Of a stretch of 63,068 nt of DNA, positions 7,543 through 18,108 are shown piece by piece (within the stretch, counting starts at the first letter, position 1; each line of letters begins with the position of its first letter). The notes beneath the pieces are model-generated. The model searched no databases. It worked only from the letters and a program-made list of their open reading frames with translations, and was not told where the DNA came from. The stretch lies in assembly GCA_002311745.1 (NCBI GenBank), contig DBZL01000053.1, positions 1 through 63,068 of the forward strand. The letters run 5' to 3'. The position numbers were made by a program, and so were the translations under genes. Source of the stretch: Phycisphaerales bacterium UBA1161. GTDB lineage: Bacteria; Planctomycetota; Phycisphaerae; Tepidisphaerales; Tepidisphaeraceae.

Positions 7543-8835
7543 TTAATCCTTCCTGATGCGGATGCTGTTCGCGTGAGCGTCGAGGTGCTCGGCCTCGGCC
7601 AGGGTCTCGATGGCCTGGGCATCGGCCCGCAAGCCGGAGGCGTCGTAGCGCACGACGCTGGATCGCTTGAGAAATTCGTACACGCTGATGCCGCTGGAAA
7701 ATCGGGCGGTGGTGTTGGTCGGCAGGCAGTGGCTGGGCCCGGCGACGTAGTCCCCCGCCGCCACGGCGGAATAGGGGCCGAGAAAGACCGCCCCGGCATT
7801 GCGCAACTTTTTCAGGACCGCTTGATCGTCGCGGGTTTGAATGTTGACGTGCTCGGCCGCGAAGCGATTGGCCCAATCGATCAGCTCGTCCAGCGACTTG
7901 CCAACGATGATGGCGCTGTGCTCATCCAACGCCTTCTCGGCGGCGGCGCGGCGGGACAGCGGCTCGATCTGGATTTTGATCTCTTTCGCTACGGCATTGG
8001 CCAGGTCAGACGAATCGGTCAGCAGAAAGGCGCTGCCCGGATCGTGCTCGGCCTGGGCCAGCATGTCCGCGGTGATGAAGCGCGGGTTGGCCGAATCGTC
8101 CGCGATGACCAGGATTTCGCTGGGGCCCAAAATGCCGTCGATTCCGACGAAGCCGGCCATTAACCGCTTGGCCAATTGCACGTAGATATTGCCGGGTCCG
8201 ACGATTTTGTCGACGCGCGGGATGGTCTTGGTGCCGAAAGTCATGGCGGCAATCGCCGCTGCCCCGCCGGCGCGGAAGACATCCGTCAATTTCAACTCAT
8301 GGCACGCGGCCAGGACCAGATCGGTGCGCCCATATTTGCTGGGGGGTGTGCAGACAACGATTTGCTTCACGCCCGCGACCTGCGCCGGCACGGCCAGCAT
8401 GATCAGGCTGGATGGATACGACGCCTTGCCGCCGGGGAAATAAAGTCCCGCCGATTCCAGCGGCGTAAATCGCATGCCCAGTTCCACCCCCGGCCGACGC
8501 AGCGGCGGCGGGTCCTTGGGCATCAAGTGGGTTTGATACTGGCGCACCTGCGCGATCGAGCGGCGGATGGCGGACAACTGCTCCGCCGGAACGCGCTTGG
8601 CCGCCTCCGCCATCTCGTCGGTCGTGACGCGGATTTGCGCGGCGGAAAAATTCGGATCATCGAACTTGCGGCAGCTTTCGACGATAGCCTCGTCGCCACG
8701 GGCGGCCACGTCGCTCAGAATCTGCTGAACCACCGCCGTCTGGCCGACCTTAGCGGGGTCCAGGCGAAGCTGAGCGAGCATGTGCTCGACGCGGCGGCGA
8801 TCCTCCGCAACGGCAAGATCGAGAATGGGAATCAT
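7543..8835 (-). CDS. hisD: Histidinol dehydrogenase
   Basis: 430 residues, normal for HisD. It oxidises L-histidinol to L-histidine in two NAD-dependent steps, the last reactions of histidine synthesis, using Zn. Family landmarks: GLYFPGGKASYPSS near 130, GPGNIYVQLAKR near 205, GPSEILVIADDSANP near 230, QAEHDPGS near 253, and GPSHCLPTNTTARFSSG near 365, carrying zinc and substrate ligands. The ATG at 8835 (MIPILDLA) is preferred to a GTG six codons upstream because it fits the family. No other his gene is in the window. Confidence 0.97.
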   Translation of the reverse strand: MIPILDLAVAEDRRRVEHMLAQLRLDPAKVGQTAVVQQILSDVAARGDEAIVESCRKFDDPNFSAAQIRVTTDEMAEAAKRVPAEQLSAIRRSIAQVRQYQTHLMPKDPPPLRRPGVELGMRFTPLESAGLYFPGGKASYPSSLIMLAVPAQVAGVKQIVVCTPPSKYGRTDLVLAACHELKLTDVFRAGGAAAIAAMTFGTKTIPRVDKIVGPGNIYVQLAKRLMAGFVGIDGILGPSEILVIADDSANPRFITADMLAQAEHDPGSAFLLTDSSDLANAVAKEIKIQIEPLSRRAAAEKALDEHSAIIVGKSLDELIDWANRFAAEHVNIQTRDDQAVLKKLRNAGAVFLGPYSAVAAGDYVAGPSHCLPTNTTARFSSGISVYEFLKRSSVVRYDASGLRADAQAIETLAEAEHLDAHANSIRIRKD

Positions 8836-8966
8836 GGCAGAGAGTTTAGCCACAGATGCAAATCAGATGAACACAGATGCGGGAAGATTTCAAATCTCAA
8901 AAAGATCGCCCCAGGGCATGGGGCCCCTGGGGCGAAGCGAAACTCGATCTGTGTGCGACGGCGAAG

Positions 8967-10397
8967 TCAGGCGCCGGACTTGGCACTGCGCCGACGGCGG
9001 CTGAGCAATAGCAGCCCTCCCGTTAGCGCCAACGCGCCAGTCGCCGGTTCGGGGACAGAAGCAACGCCGATGAGCACCACCGCGCCGACACCGGAAGTGT
9101 TGCCGCCGGTCGAAGAAATGTCGCCGCTGGGGGTATTGGCTTCGACGTCGCCGCTAGTCGAACCACCGTAGAAAAGATTCCACTGGTAGGTGATTCCGTT
9201 ATAGGTGGCCGAGATCAGGCTGCCGTCGGTAAGGTCGGTGCCATTGGGGGAGAAGAAGTCCCTATCATCTCCTGCGGCTTGCGCATGGATGCCATTGACA
9301 TAGGTGACCAGGGCGAGGTTTTGCGGCGCACCATTACTTTCGATTATGGGCGCGGAGTCCAACGTCAGGTTGAGCACCGAACCAATGGTACCGCCGCTGC
9401 CGTTGATGCCAGTCCCAAAGGTCGGCGTGGCCGCATAATTGTTGATTTTCATTTGGCCTTGGCCGGAGGTGCCGCCGCCGGTAATGTTAACCGTGGTCAC
9501 GTTGCCGTTTTGGAGATGATAATCCAAAACCCCCAGGGCCCCTGAGCCACCAAGCCCCAACCACAGGTTATCGAGGTTGATCTTATTCCCTGCGGCTCCC
9601 GAATTTTCGATCTTGAACACGCCGACGGCGCCCGAACCGTATGGCAGGCGTAGGCCCTGATTCGAGCCACCCGTCCCTACTCCAGTAGTGGGGTTGATTC
9701 CGAGTATAAGCTTTCCGCCGCGATAATCTATAATCCCGGTTACGCCAGATGTGGTGGCTACCTGCAATACGGAGTCGGCGGCAAAGGTACCCCCGGTTTG
9801 GATGATCTCACCGGTCCCTGCCCGGGCAAGGATGTTGGTACCATTGGTGACGTCCAGCAGTCCACTCTTGATGGTCAGAACATTGGGTTGCTCCGTGGAG
9901 CCGATGTTGCCGCTGGCGGAATCAACATAAAACTTGCCGTTGAGGGTCTGGGTCGTGGGCTCGCCGTTGCCGAAGCCGACCGGATCAAACACCGCGCCCT
10001 GCACCGCGGTCACGCCGTCGGCAGCGGTCACGGATTCCACCAGGTTACTGCCGCCGACGACCAAATTGGGGTCAGTGCCGGTGAGGACCAAATTGGCGTT
10101 GGTATTAGCGCCCGAGAAGCCCGTCGCGGCGCCGATCGTGACCGTGGCTGTAAGAGTGGGAAGCACGTTGCTGGGCGGGGTCGTCACGCCGTTATTCCAG
10201 TTCAGTGGATTAAACCAATCACCTCCGTCGATGTACGGAGTGTCGGCAGCGGCGTTATTGGACCCATTGTAAACGTCATCGGCCAGGGCACGGTGCGGCA
10301 GCAACCAAAGGGCGGCTGCCATGGCCACGCCAATGCCGAAGGCTACTGAAATTGCGTTGCGGTGATTCTTGGCATCACGCCTTTTCGCGCCAGCCAT
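8967..10397 (-). CDS. PEP-CTERM sorted extracellular protein
   Basis: 476 residues. It begins with a long signal sequence (hydrophobic part about 20-38, AVAMAAALWLLPHRALAD). The body is Gly/Asn/Thr-rich and β-repetitive. The C-terminal tag VPEPATGALALTGG, a hydrophobic helix and a SRRRR cluster are a typical PEP-CTERM signal, which is cut by an exosortase after membrane insertion. The start is fixed by AGGGGAG 3 nt before the ATG. The body is probably a β-solenoid surface or matrix protein; no catalytic motif was seen. No exosortase gene is in the window. Confidence 0.88.
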   Translation of the reverse strand: MAGAKRRDAKNHRNAISVAFGIGVAMAAALWLLPHRALADDVYNGSNNAAADTPYIDGGDWFNPLNWNNGVTTPPSNVLPTLTATVTIGAATGFSGANTNANLVLTGTDPNLVVGGSNLVESVTAADGVTAVQGAVFDPVGFGNGEPTTQTLNGKFYVDSASGNIGSTEQPNVLTIKSGLLDVTNGTNILARAGTGEIIQTGGTFAADSVLQVATTSGVTGIIDYRGGKLILGINPTTGVGTGGSNQGLRLPYGSGAVGVFKIENSGAAGNKINLDNLWLGLGGSGALGVLDYHLQNGNVTTVNITGGGTSGQGQMKINNYAATPTFGTGINGSGGTIGSVLNLTLDSAPIIESNGAPQNLALVTYVNGIHAQAAGDDRDFFSPNGTDLTDGSLISATYNGITYQWNLFYGGSTSGDVEANTPSGDISSTGGNTSGVGAVVLIGVASVPEPATGALALTGGLLLLSRRRRSAKSGA

Positions 10398-10722
10398 AAA
10401 CTCCCCTCTCGTTGTAGCTGCAAGCATGGACCCCGCTCGATGCGGGTTAAAATAAACATACCACCAAGTCTGAAAAATGAGCGACGAATCTTTTGCATTA
10501 TTTGCGCAAAGCGATTGCACTTTTTTCGCAACAACAATCGATAAGTAATTAATTTATAAGCACATGTACCGTCGGCACATCACGTTCATCACTAATGTTA
10601 GGCACCGAACGACATTGGCCACATGGGGCTATTCGAGAGCAATCTGTCGGTAGTGAAATGCGACATGATGTTCCTGGTTTGCGTCAAGGACCGCGCTCGC
10701 GCAGTTGTTGCGCGTGTTGGCG
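10398..10722. other. Intergenic region, AT-rich upstream of PEP-CTERM gene
   Basis: The first ~170 bp are markedly AT-rich and presumably hold the promoter of the PEP-CTERM gene, but I could not assign convincing -35/-10 pairs. A TTTGCGCAAA palindrome lies at about 10500-10509. The frames at 10595-10963 show no family likeness. Confidence 0.5.
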
Positions 10723-11862
10723 CTACCGTGTGACCCAGCAGGCGGCGAGGTGGCCGGCTTCGCCTTGTTTAGGCTCCAAGGGCGGGGTTTGCGTGGCGCA
10801 TTTTCGCAGGACGCGGAAGCGCTGTCCGCCGCTCTCGATTTCCATCGTGCCGCCGACATCCAGCACCGGCAGGGAAACCAGGGTTTCGGTGCCGCGGTAC
10901 TTGACGGACACGACCGTCGATTCGCCGGCCTGGGCCTGCTCGGCCGCCATGCGGGTCAGGTGACATCGCGGATGGAACGGGCAACCACCGGGCGGATGGG
11001 CCGCTGAGGGGACTTCCCCGCCGGGGACGATGCGGCCGGTTTTTCGCCGCGGGTCCGGCTCCGGCGCCGCCGAGAGCAGCGCCATCGTGTAGGGGTGTTT
11101 GGGATTGGCGTACAACTCGCGGGCGGCGGCCTTCTCCACGATCCGGCCCAGGTACATCACCGCCACCTCATCGGAAAAATGCTCGATCACGGCCAGGTTG
11201 TGCGCGATGAACAGGTACGCGATGTTGCGCTCCTGACGCAGATCGGCCAGGAGATTGAGAATCTGGCTTTGGATGGACACGTCCAGGGCGGAGACCGGCT
11301 CGTCGCAGACGATGAAATCGGGCGACAGGGCCAGGGCGCGGGCGATGCCGATGCGCTGCCTCTGGCCGCCGGAAAATTCGTGCGGATAGCGGTTGGCATC
11401 GGACTCTTCCAGCCCGACGCGGCGCAGCAGGGCCGCCACCATGTCCTGCTTTTCATTCCCGCGGGCCAAGCCGTGAACCTGGATCGGTTCGCCGATGATG
11501 TTGCCGACGCGCATGCGGGGATTGAGGCTGCTGATGGGGTCCTGGAAGATGATTTGCATGTGGCGGCGGAGGCGGCGCAATTCCCGGCCGCGGAAGGCCA
11601 GGAAGTTCTGTCCTTGGTAGGTAATGCTGCCGGAGGTTGGGGGCGTGAGGCGCAGGATGGATCGGCCGACGGTGGTTTTTCCGCAGCCTGATTCGCCGAC
11701 CAGACCCAACGTCTTGCCGGGATGGATGTCGAAGCTGACGCCATCCACGGCCCGGATGTACCCCACGGTGCGCGACAGCAGGCCGCGCTTGATCGGAAAA
11801 TACGTGCGCAGATCGCGGACTTGCAGCAACGGCTGGTCGGCGCGCGGCGGGCCATCGCTCAT
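10723..11862 (-). CDS. Peptide ABC transporter ATPase (OppF/DppF-like)
   Basis: 379 residues. Cytoplasmic nucleotide-binding subunit of an oligopeptide/dipeptide importer. Walker [10 protein letters not shown] at 56-64, signature [12 protein letters not shown] near 155-166, Walker [13 protein letters not shown] near 175-186, H-loop [10 protein letters not shown], and the C-terminal oligopeptide-transporter region with CPFHPRC. The start at 11862 overlaps the OppD-like stop by ATGA, so the pair is translationally coupled. It is the last gene of the operon. Confidence 0.93.
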   Translation of the reverse strand: MSDGPPRADQPLLQVRDLRTYFPIKRGLLSRTVGYIRAVDGVSFDIHPGKTLGLVGESGCGKTTVGRSILRLTPPTSGSITYQGQNFLAFRGRELRRLRRHMQIIFQDPISSLNPRMRVGNIIGEPIQVHGLARGNEKQDMVAALLRRVGLEESDANRYPHEFSGGQRQRIGIARALALSPDFIVCDEPVSALDVSIQSQILNLLADLRQERNIAYLFIAHNLAVIEHFSDEVAVMYLGRIVEKAAARELYANPKHPYTMALLSAAPEPDPRRKTGRIVPGGEVPSAAHPPGGCPFHPRCHLTRMAAEQAQAGESTVVSVKYRGTETLVSLPVLDVGGTMEIESGGQRFRVLRKCATQTPPLEPKQGEAGHLAACWVTR

Positions 11863-12899
11863 GACACGGCGCTCCCTTCGGCCCGCTTGGCATCCGTGGC
11901 CGGACGCGTGATCGGCTTGTTGGCGAAATCCGGGAGGTGATGGCACGAGGCCCAGTGACCCTGCTCGATCTGGCGCAAGGCCGGCTCGACGCCGGCGCAG
12001 GCGGGATCGCCGTTCATTTTCGGGCAGCGCGGATGGAATTTGCATCCGCTGGGAAATCGCGCGGGATTGGGCACGGTCCCGGGGATCGCGGCCAGACGCT
12101 GCCCCACGGCGCCCAAGCGCGGCACGGCGCGAAGCAGGCCCTGGGTGTACGGATGCTGCGGCGCATCGAACAGGTCGTAGACGGAAGCGTATTCCACGAT
12201 GCGGCTGGCGTACATGACGGCCACCGCGTCGGCGTTCTCCGCCACCACGCCCAGGTCGTGGGTGATCAGCAGGATCGACATGCCGCGCTGTTGCTGCAAA
12301 GCGCGCAGCAGTTCCAGAATCTGCGCCTGGATGGTCACGTCCAAGGCGGTGGTCGGCTCATCGGCGATCAGCAGCTTCGGCTGACACGACAGGGCCATGG
12401 CGATCATGACGCGCTGCCGCATGCCGCCGGAAAGCCGGTGCGGATACTCGTGCAGGCGTTTGTCCGGATCGGCGATGCCGACGTCCCGCATGGATTGCTC
12501 GGCAATCTCATAGGCTTGTTTGGTGTTGACGTTTTGATGCAGGCGGACGGCCTCGACGATCTGCTCGCCGACGGTAAAGACGGGATTGAGCGAAGTCATC
12601 GGCTCCTGAAAGATCATGGCGATGTCTTTGCCGCGGACGCTCTGCATCTGTTTTTCCGGCAGGTCGAGCAGATTGCGGCCCTCCAGGAGCACCTGCCCGC
12701 CCAGGACGCGCGAAGGCGGGCTGGGGATCAGCCGCAGGATGGACAGGGCCGTGACGGATTTGCCGCAGCCGCTTTCGCCCACCAGGGCGAGCGTTTGCTG
12801 GGGGTAGACGGAAAGCGACACCTCCTGCACGGCGCGGATTTGGCCGCGCTCGGTGTCGAAGGCGACGGTGAGGTTGCGAAGTTCCAACAGGGGCTGCAT
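11859..12899 (-). CDS. Peptide ABC transporter ATPase (OppD/DppD-like)
   Basis: 346 residues. Second ATPase of the importer. Walker [10 protein letters not shown] at 41-49, signature [12 protein letters not shown] near 145, Walker [13 protein letters not shown] near 167, H-loop THDLG, and a C-terminal CKFHPRCP motif of the Opp/Dpp class (an Fe-S or metal site in some members). It follows the permease gene by 6 bp. Confidence 0.94.
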   Translation of the reverse strand: MQPLLELRNLTVAFDTERGQIRAVQEVSLSVYPQQTLALVGESGCGKSVTALSILRLIPSPPSRVLGGQVLLEGRNLLDLPEKQMQSVRGKDIAMIFQEPMTSLNPVFTVGEQIVEAVRLHQNVNTKQAYEIAEQSMRDVGIADPDKRLHEYPHRLSGGMRQRVMIAMALSCQPKLLIADEPTTALDVTIQAQILELLRALQQQRGMSILLITHDLGVVAENADAVAVMYASRIVEYASVYDLFDAPQHPYTQGLLRAVPRLGAVGQRLAAIPGTVPNPARFPSGCKFHPRCPKMNGDPACAGVEPALRQIEQGHWASCHHLPDFANKPITRPATDAKRAEGSAVS

Positions 12900-12905
12900 C
12901 GCCGA

Positions 12906-14117
12906 TCATCTCCTTCGCCGCGGGTCGAGGGCGTCGTTGACCGACTCGCCGAGCAAGACGTAGGCAAAGACGGTAAGGAAGATAGCCAGACCGGGGAACA
13001 AGGCCATCCACCAGAGGAAATCGCCGCCCTGGCCGGTCGCCTGGCTGAGCATGGCTCCCCAACTGGGCTGGTCGATGACGCCGAGTTGCAGAAAGCTCAA
13101 GGTGCTTTCGGCGATGATGGCGGCGGCGATGCCGAAGCTGAGGTTGATGACCACGGGCGTGATGCCGTTGGGGAGCATGTGGCGGAACAAAACGGAATGC
13201 AGCGGCAACCCTGCGGCCTGGGCGGCCTGGACGAAATCGCGCGATCGCAGCGACAGGTATTCCGCGCGGGTGAAGCGAGCATAGCCGGTCCATCCCGTGA
13301 TCCCGATGATGACCATCAGCATCAGCAGCCGGTAATCCTCGCTGGGGAAGAACGCCACGAGGGTGATCATCAGGAAAAGGGTGGGGATGGCCTCGAAGAT
13401 CTCGATGAGGCGCATGCCGAGGATGTCGACGATTCCCGAGAAATATCCCATGAGCCCGCCGACGACGACGCCGATGATGACGGCGATTCCGCTGGCGACG
13501 AATCCCATGGCCAGGATGATGCGGCAGGCGTGGATCATTCGGCTCAGCACGTCGGCGCCGAACGCCTCGGTGCCGAGCAGGTGGTGGCGCGAGGGGGGCA
13601 GGAGGCGGGTGTCCGGCTCATCGCGGAAGCGATCGGACGGCGAATACGGAATCGGCGCATGGAGGACGAATTGCACGCGCCCTTGGCGCATGGCGTCGCG
13701 ATATTGCTCATAGACCACGTTCTGCGGCGGCGGGCCGAAGAACCCGTAAACGACGCTCATCACGATCAAACAGGCCGCCAACAGTGTCATGTTGGGCCAG
13801 AATTTCTTTCGCCTGACGCAGCCCAGCGCGCCACCGACGACAGCGACGATCAACAGCGCCAAGTCGGTCCAATTCAGCGATCGGAGCAGGGGGCTGCTCC
13901 AATGCCCGTCCATGTTGATCAGGCAGGGATTGCTGTTGGCGATCAAAGGAGCCAGGACCGCCATCGCGGCGACGCACGCGATCCACGCCAGGGCGAGTTT
14001 TGCCGATCGCGGCGCGACGGCATCGCGGGCGACCTCGGCGAAATAGGAACGATGCTCCGCCGGCGCTTCCGCCGGCGAAACCGCCAGGGGGTAGATTGGT
14101 CCGGCGCCGCTACTCAT
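12906..14117 (-). CDS. Peptide ABC transporter permease (OppC-like), set 2
   Basis: 403 residues, longer than usual OppC. It has an N-terminal cytoplasmic stretch and early hydrophobic helices (about 35-55 and 75-125), and a periplasmic insertion (about 125-185, with GRVQFVLHAPIPYSP). The BPD_transp_1 core follows, with the EAA-type loop QAAQAAGLPLHSVLFRHMLPN near 285-305. The start overlaps the OppB-like stop by 8 bp. Confidence 0.9.
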   Translation of the reverse strand: MSSGAGPIYPLAVSPAEAPAEHRSYFAEVARDAVAPRSAKLALAWIACVAAMAVLAPLIANSNPCLINMDGHWSSPLLRSLNWTDLALLIVAVVGGALGCVRRKKFWPNMTLLAACLIVMSVVYGFFGPPPQNVVYEQYRDAMRQGRVQFVLHAPIPYSPSDRFRDEPDTRLLPPSRHHLLGTEAFGADVLSRMIHACRIILAMGFVASGIAVIIGVVVGGLMGYFSGIVDILGMRLIEIFEAIPTLFLMITLVAFFPSEDYRLLMLMVIIGITGWTGYARFTRAEYLSLRSRDFVQAAQAAGLPLHSVLFRHMLPNGITPVVINLSFGIAAAIIAESTLSFLQLGVIDQPSWGAMLSQATGQGGDFLWWMALFPGLAIFLTVFAYVLLGESVNDALDPRRRR

Positions 14118-15186
14118 AGGACACCCGGGGATCGGCAACGGCGTACAGAATGTCGGCCAGCAGGTAACTGACCAAACCGACAAAGCCGACGACCAGCGCT
14201 TCGTCCAAAACAAGTTCGCGATCGCGCGCGCGCACGCCGTCGAGGATCAGCAGGCCCATACCGTGGATGCTGAAGATGTATTCCACGACGACGGCGCCGC
14301 TGAGAAGGGCGGGAAGGATGCCGGCGGAAAAGGTAATGAGCGGCAACAGACTATTGCGGAACACGTGGCGAAAGAGGGTGGTGCGTTCGTCCAAGCCTTT
14401 GGCACGAGCGGTGCGGGCGTAATCGGAAGCCAGATTGTCGAGGATGGCGCCGCGCGTCAAGCGGGCGAGAAAGGCAAAGCCGCCGTAGGTGAGGCAAATG
14501 ACCGGCAGCGCCAGATGCCAGCAGGTGTCCAGCAACCACCCGCGGTACCAGCCGCCGGGGCCGTGCATCGGCAGGAACGACATGGAATCGGCCAGCGTGT
14601 CGTGCAGCCCGCCGGTGGGAAACCAATAGAGATAATTGCGATTGGCCAGGAATCCGATGAGCATCACCCCCGCCCAAATGGTCGGGATCGACCACAGGGC
14701 CAGGAGGACCGTACCGCTGGCGACATCGATGACCCCGCCCTTTCGGCGAGCGGCGAAAATCCCCGCGGCCAGCGCGATCAGGATCGTGATTGGAAGCGTG
14801 ACCACATTCAGCAAAAGCGTAATGGGCAGCGCCTCGGCCACCATGGAAGCCACCGGCCGGCCCTTGGAGAAGCTGTAGCCCAGATCGGGCGTCTTCAGCC
14901 AGCGGAATGTTCCCCCATTCTGATCGGAGCCGGTTTCAAAGCCGACGGGCGAAATCTCGTTCAGCCAGCGGACGTACTGCACGATCAGCGGTTTGTTCAA
15001 TCCGAAGCGTCGCTCCAGGTATTCCCGCTGAGCTTTGGCGGCTTCGGCCTTCATCGTGCCCTGGGCATTGAGCAGCGTTCCGCCCACGCCGCCGGGCGAA
15101 AGGCCCATGATCAGGAACGTCACCAGCGTCATTCCCAGGAGCGTCGGAAACATCAACAGAATGCGGCGAATGATGTAGTTGGTCAT
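14110..15186 (-). CDS. Peptide ABC transporter permease (OppB-like), set 2
   Basis: 358 residues. MTNYIIRRILLMFPTLLGM is the classical first helix of OppB/DppB. A periplasmic loop follows, then five more helices with the cytoplasmic coupling segment ARTARAKGLDERTTLFRHVFRN near 265-285. It would pair with the OppC-like protein just downstream. The start at MTNYI is chosen over an upstream in-frame start. Confidence 0.93.
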   Translation of the reverse strand: MTNYIIRRILLMFPTLLGMTLVTFLIMGLSPGGVGGTLLNAQGTMKAEAAKAQREYLERRFGLNKPLIVQYVRWLNEISPVGFETGSDQNGGTFRWLKTPDLGYSFSKGRPVASMVAEALPITLLLNVVTLPITILIALAAGIFAARRKGGVIDVASGTVLLALWSIPTIWAGVMLIGFLANRNYLYWFPTGGLHDTLADSMSFLPMHGPGGWYRGWLLDTCWHLALPVICLTYGGFAFLARLTRGAILDNLASDYARTARAKGLDERTTLFRHVFRNSLLPLITFSAGILPALLSGAVVVEYIFSIHGMGLLILDGVRARDRELVLDEALVVGFVGLVSYLLADILYAVADPRVSYE

Positions 15187-15204
15187 GGCGCGACACCCCA
15201 ACGG

Positions 15205-17148
15205 CTACTTTTCCCATTTCTGCGCGCTCCGTGGAACGAACCATTCCCCGTCTGAATTCAGTCCGGTGGGCAACACGTTCACGTTCTTGAACCGCCCGTC
15301 CAAAAAGGTCAGCGCCTTGCGCGTGAACATAAAGGTGTACGGCTGGTCCTCGTGCAGGATTTGGTGGCACTTCCACCACATGGGCATCCGCTTGGATTCA
15401 TCCAGCGTCGACTCGGCTTTTTCAATCCATTGGTCCAGTTCGGGATTCCTGTAATACATGAAGTTGTCGCCCCCGTCGGCAATCTGGCTGGAATGAAACA
15501 TCTGGTAGATGTCGTCCTCGAGCCCGGCGGTCCAATTCAGCGTGATCGCTTCATAGTTGCGATTTTTCATCCGGTCGCTGAAAACCGACCAGTCCAGCGG
15601 GTCGGGGATCAAGGTGATGCCGGCTTTGGCGAAAGTGTCCTTGAGCAGCAGGGCGATCTCGTCGTAGTTGGCCAGGCCGGAGGGATAGGTCAGCTTGAAA
15701 GCAAAGGGGCCGCCGTCGGGCGTCTTGAGCGCGCCGCTGCCGTCGTCCACAAAGCCCGCTTCTTGGAGCAACTGCTTGGCACGCGCCACGTCGAAGGGCC
15801 AGGGCTTGATGTTGCGATCGCACTGCTTTCCCTTGGGATAAAACGGGCCGGTGATCGGCTCGGCATAGCCGTGCCAGATGTCCCGGCAGATTCGCTCGCG
15901 GTCGATCAACATGGTCATCGCCTGGCGCACGCGCTTGTCGGCAAAGACGCTGGGCTTCCCGCCGCGCTGCTCGTTCCAGGCGATGTAGCGGTATCCGTCG
16001 GAGGGCATGTCGTAAACAAAATGCTGCGTACGAGCGACGACGTTGGCGTCCCCAAGGAGTTTTTTGAACGGCTCGGCCTGAGCGGGGTAGACGGTCGGAT
16101 CGCCGTAGATGTCGATCTCCCCGTTGCGAAACGCCGTCAGACGAGCCAGGTCGTTGTCGATCACCCGATACACGATGCGGTCCAGGGCGGGCGGCTCGCC
16201 CCAGTAGCGCTCGTTGCGGATGAGCACGACCGTTTGGCCCGGCGTCCAACCCGTGGGATTCTCCAGCCGATAGGCGCTGCTGCCCAACAATAGCCCCGTC
16301 GAAGCGTTGAACTGCTCCGGAGTGAACTTTTCGTAAAAGTGCCGCGGCAGGATGAAAATCGTTCCCGTCAGACGCAATAGGTCGAAATACGGCTTGCGCA
16401 TGGTGAACGTGACCTGGTAATCCCCATTGGCCGTCACGCTTTTGATCTTGTTGAGATACGCGCGATCCCGCGGCGCTTCCACGTTTGGATTCATCGTCCA
16501 GTTGAACGACCACACCACGTCGTCGGCGGTGAGGGGCTGGCCATCGGAAAACGTCACGTCGGGACGCAATTGATACGTCACCTTTGCCGGCCACGGGACG
16601 TTGGGGTCCTGGTCGATTTGCTCGTCGGTTGCGCCTTTGGCTTTGCGGGCGCGGACGTACTGGAAATAGGCCTCGGTGTTGTCCTGAACCTGCCAACTGA
16701 CCGCAACGTTCGGCACCCAATCCAGAGTCTTCTCGTCCATCTGAATCAGCGAATCGAGAACGCGCGCCTGGACGGCATATCCGAAGGTATCCCCGGACAA
16801 CAGCGGCGTGATTTTGTCGCTATTGGGGGCGGCGTTGATGAACCAGTCGCCCTGCGTGTAGCCGGGCATGGCCTCGGCCTGCTTCATGTAGATGAAGGGA
16901 TCGACGCTGGCCTGAGTCGCGGCGGCAGTCGCGGGAATCGCCGGCCGGGCGACGCCGCCGGCCTGCAGGCGCTGGACGTCCCGGTGCAGCGTGCCCATTT
17001 CACTCATCTGATTATCGAGGCGATCCTTGATCCCCTGCAGCACGAGGTATTGGCGATCGTATTGCTTCATCGCCAGCGCGACCATGATGATCAGCACGAT
17101 CAGCAGCAGAAAGAGGAACAGGTCCTTCACGCCGAAGCGGTTTTCCAT
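15205..17148 (-). CDS. Membrane-anchored peptide-binding protein (SBP_bac_5), set 2
   Basis: 647 residues. Instead of a cleavable or lipoprotein signal it has an N-terminal anchor helix (about 9-28, LFLFLLLIVLIIMVALAM) and then a short helical stalk (about 30-60, probably coiled coil). The large solute-binding fold of OppA/DppA type follows (about 95-640). A GAGGTG Shine-Dalgarno 3 nt before the ATG fixes the start, excluding a GTG two codons upstream. It probably captures peptides at the outer face and hands them to the set 2 permeases. Confidence 0.88.
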   Translation of the reverse strand: MENRFGVKDLFLFLLLIVLIIMVALAMKQYDRQYLVLQGIKDRLDNQMSEMGTLHRDVQRLQAGGVARPAIPATAAATQASVDPFIYMKQAEAMPGYTQGDWFINAAPNSDKITPLLSGDTFGYAVQARVLDSLIQMDEKTLDWVPNVAVSWQVQDNTEAYFQYVRARKAKGATDEQIDQDPNVPWPAKVTYQLRPDVTFSDGQPLTADDVVWSFNWTMNPNVEAPRDRAYLNKIKSVTANGDYQVTFTMRKPYFDLLRLTGTIFILPRHFYEKFTPEQFNASTGLLLGSSAYRLENPTGWTPGQTVVLIRNERYWGEPPALDRIVYRVIDNDLARLTAFRNGEIDIYGDPTVYPAQAEPFKKLLGDANVVARTQHFVYDMPSDGYRYIAWNEQRGGKPSVFADKRVRQAMTMLIDRERICRDIWHGYAEPITGPFYPKGKQCDRNIKPWPFDVARAKQLLQEAGFVDDGSGALKTPDGGPFAFKLTYPSGLANYDEIALLLKDTFAKAGITLIPDPLDWSVFSDRMKNRNYEAITLNWTAGLEDDIYQMFHSSQIADGGDNFMYYRNPELDQWIEKAESTLDESKRMPMWWKCHQILHEDQPYTFMFTRKALTFLDGRFKNVNVLPTGLNSDGEWFVPRSAQKWEK

Positions 17149-17166
17149 GGACACCTCGAGCAGCGG

Positions 17167-18108
17167 CTAGATTTTGGCGCCTTCGCGCTTGGGGTCCAGG
17201 ACGTCGCGCAGGCCGTCGCCGATGAAATTGAGCGCCAAGAGCGTCACGCCCAAAAGCGTACACGGAAAAACCAGCAGCCACCAGCGCGACCAAATCGGAT
17301 TGAGCGCCAGGGTCAGGCCGTCGCTGGCCAGCGAACCCCACGTCGGCAGCGGCTTCTGGATGCCGATGCCCAGAAAACTCAAGAGCGATTCCTGCAAGAT
17401 CGCCTGGGGAACCGTCAGCGTGGCGTAGACGGCGATGGGGCCGACCAGGTTGGGCAGCAGGTGGCGCAGGAAGATGCGCAGCGGTCCCGCGCCGGCGGCA
17501 CGCGCGGCCTCGATGAACGGCAGAGTCCGCAGCGACAAAACCTGCCCGCGGATGACGCGCGCCATCGTCAGCCAACTGACCAGCCCGATGGACAAAAACA
17601 GCACCACCAGGTTGGCCGCCGCCGTCGACAACCACAGCCGCAGCAGCAGCGGCTCCAGGGCCAGCTTCAGCAGAATCACCATCAGGATGTACGGCAGGGC
17701 GTAGAGGATATCGACGATGCGCATGAGCAGGCTGTCGATCCAGCCGCCGTGATAGCCGGCCAGGACCCCCACCGCCACGCCCAGCACGAGGCTGATGGCC
17801 GCCGCCGCCACGCCGATGGTCAGGCTGATCACCCCGCCGATCAGGCACTGGCCCAGCAGGCTGGTGCCCAGCTTGGTGCTGCCCAGAAGCAGCCACAGTT
17901 GATGGGTCTGCGGCGGCAGGAGCGACGCGTTGGCATGCTGGCGATCGTAAAACAAGTCGCCGCGTGCGTCGCGCGTCCAGGGGAGGGACAGCAGGCAGAC
18001 GGTCAACAACAGCAGCAGGATTCCCCCGCCGATGCTCACGCGGCGGTCGGACAGGACCCGTTGCCACAGGCGCTGCCCAGCCAACGGATTGAGAGTTGCC
18101 AGAGTCAT
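17167..18108 (-). CDS. Peptide ABC transporter permease (OppC-like), set 1
   Basis: 313 residues. Early helix about 26-45 (IGGGILLLLLTVCLLSLPW), then five helices of the BPD_transp_1 fold with the EAA loop EAARAAGAGPLRIFLRHLLPN near 200-220 and a C-terminal GDGLRDVLDPKRE typical of OppC/DppC. It starts in a 4-bp ATGA overlap with the OppB-like gene. A longer frame through the preceding gene is a shadow. Confidence 0.93.
   Translation of the reverse strand: MTLATLNPLAGQRLWQRVLSDRRVSIGGGILLLLLTVCLLSLPWTRDARGDLFYDRQHANASLLPPQTHQLWLLLGSTKLGTSLLGQCLIGGVISLTIGVAAAAISLVLGVAVGVLAGYHGGWIDSLLMRIVDILYALPYILMVILLKLALEPLLLRLWLSTAAANLVVLFLSIGLVSWLTMARVIRGQVLSLRTLPFIEAARAAGAGPLRIFLRHLLPNLVGPIAVYATLTVPQAILQESLLSFLGIGIQKPLPTWGSLASDGLTLALNPIWSRWWLLVFPCTLLGVTLLALNFIGDGLRDVLDPKREGAKI

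Noticed and set aside
10595..10963. Plus-strand frame of 122 residues
   Set aside because: Mostly antisense to the OppF-like gene; the non-overlapping part shows no coding signal.
11937..14171. 744-residue plus-strand open frame
   Set aside because: Antisense shadow of the OppD- and OppC-like genes; composition is His/Asp/Gln/Gly-rich as expected of a GC-rich shadow and matches no family.
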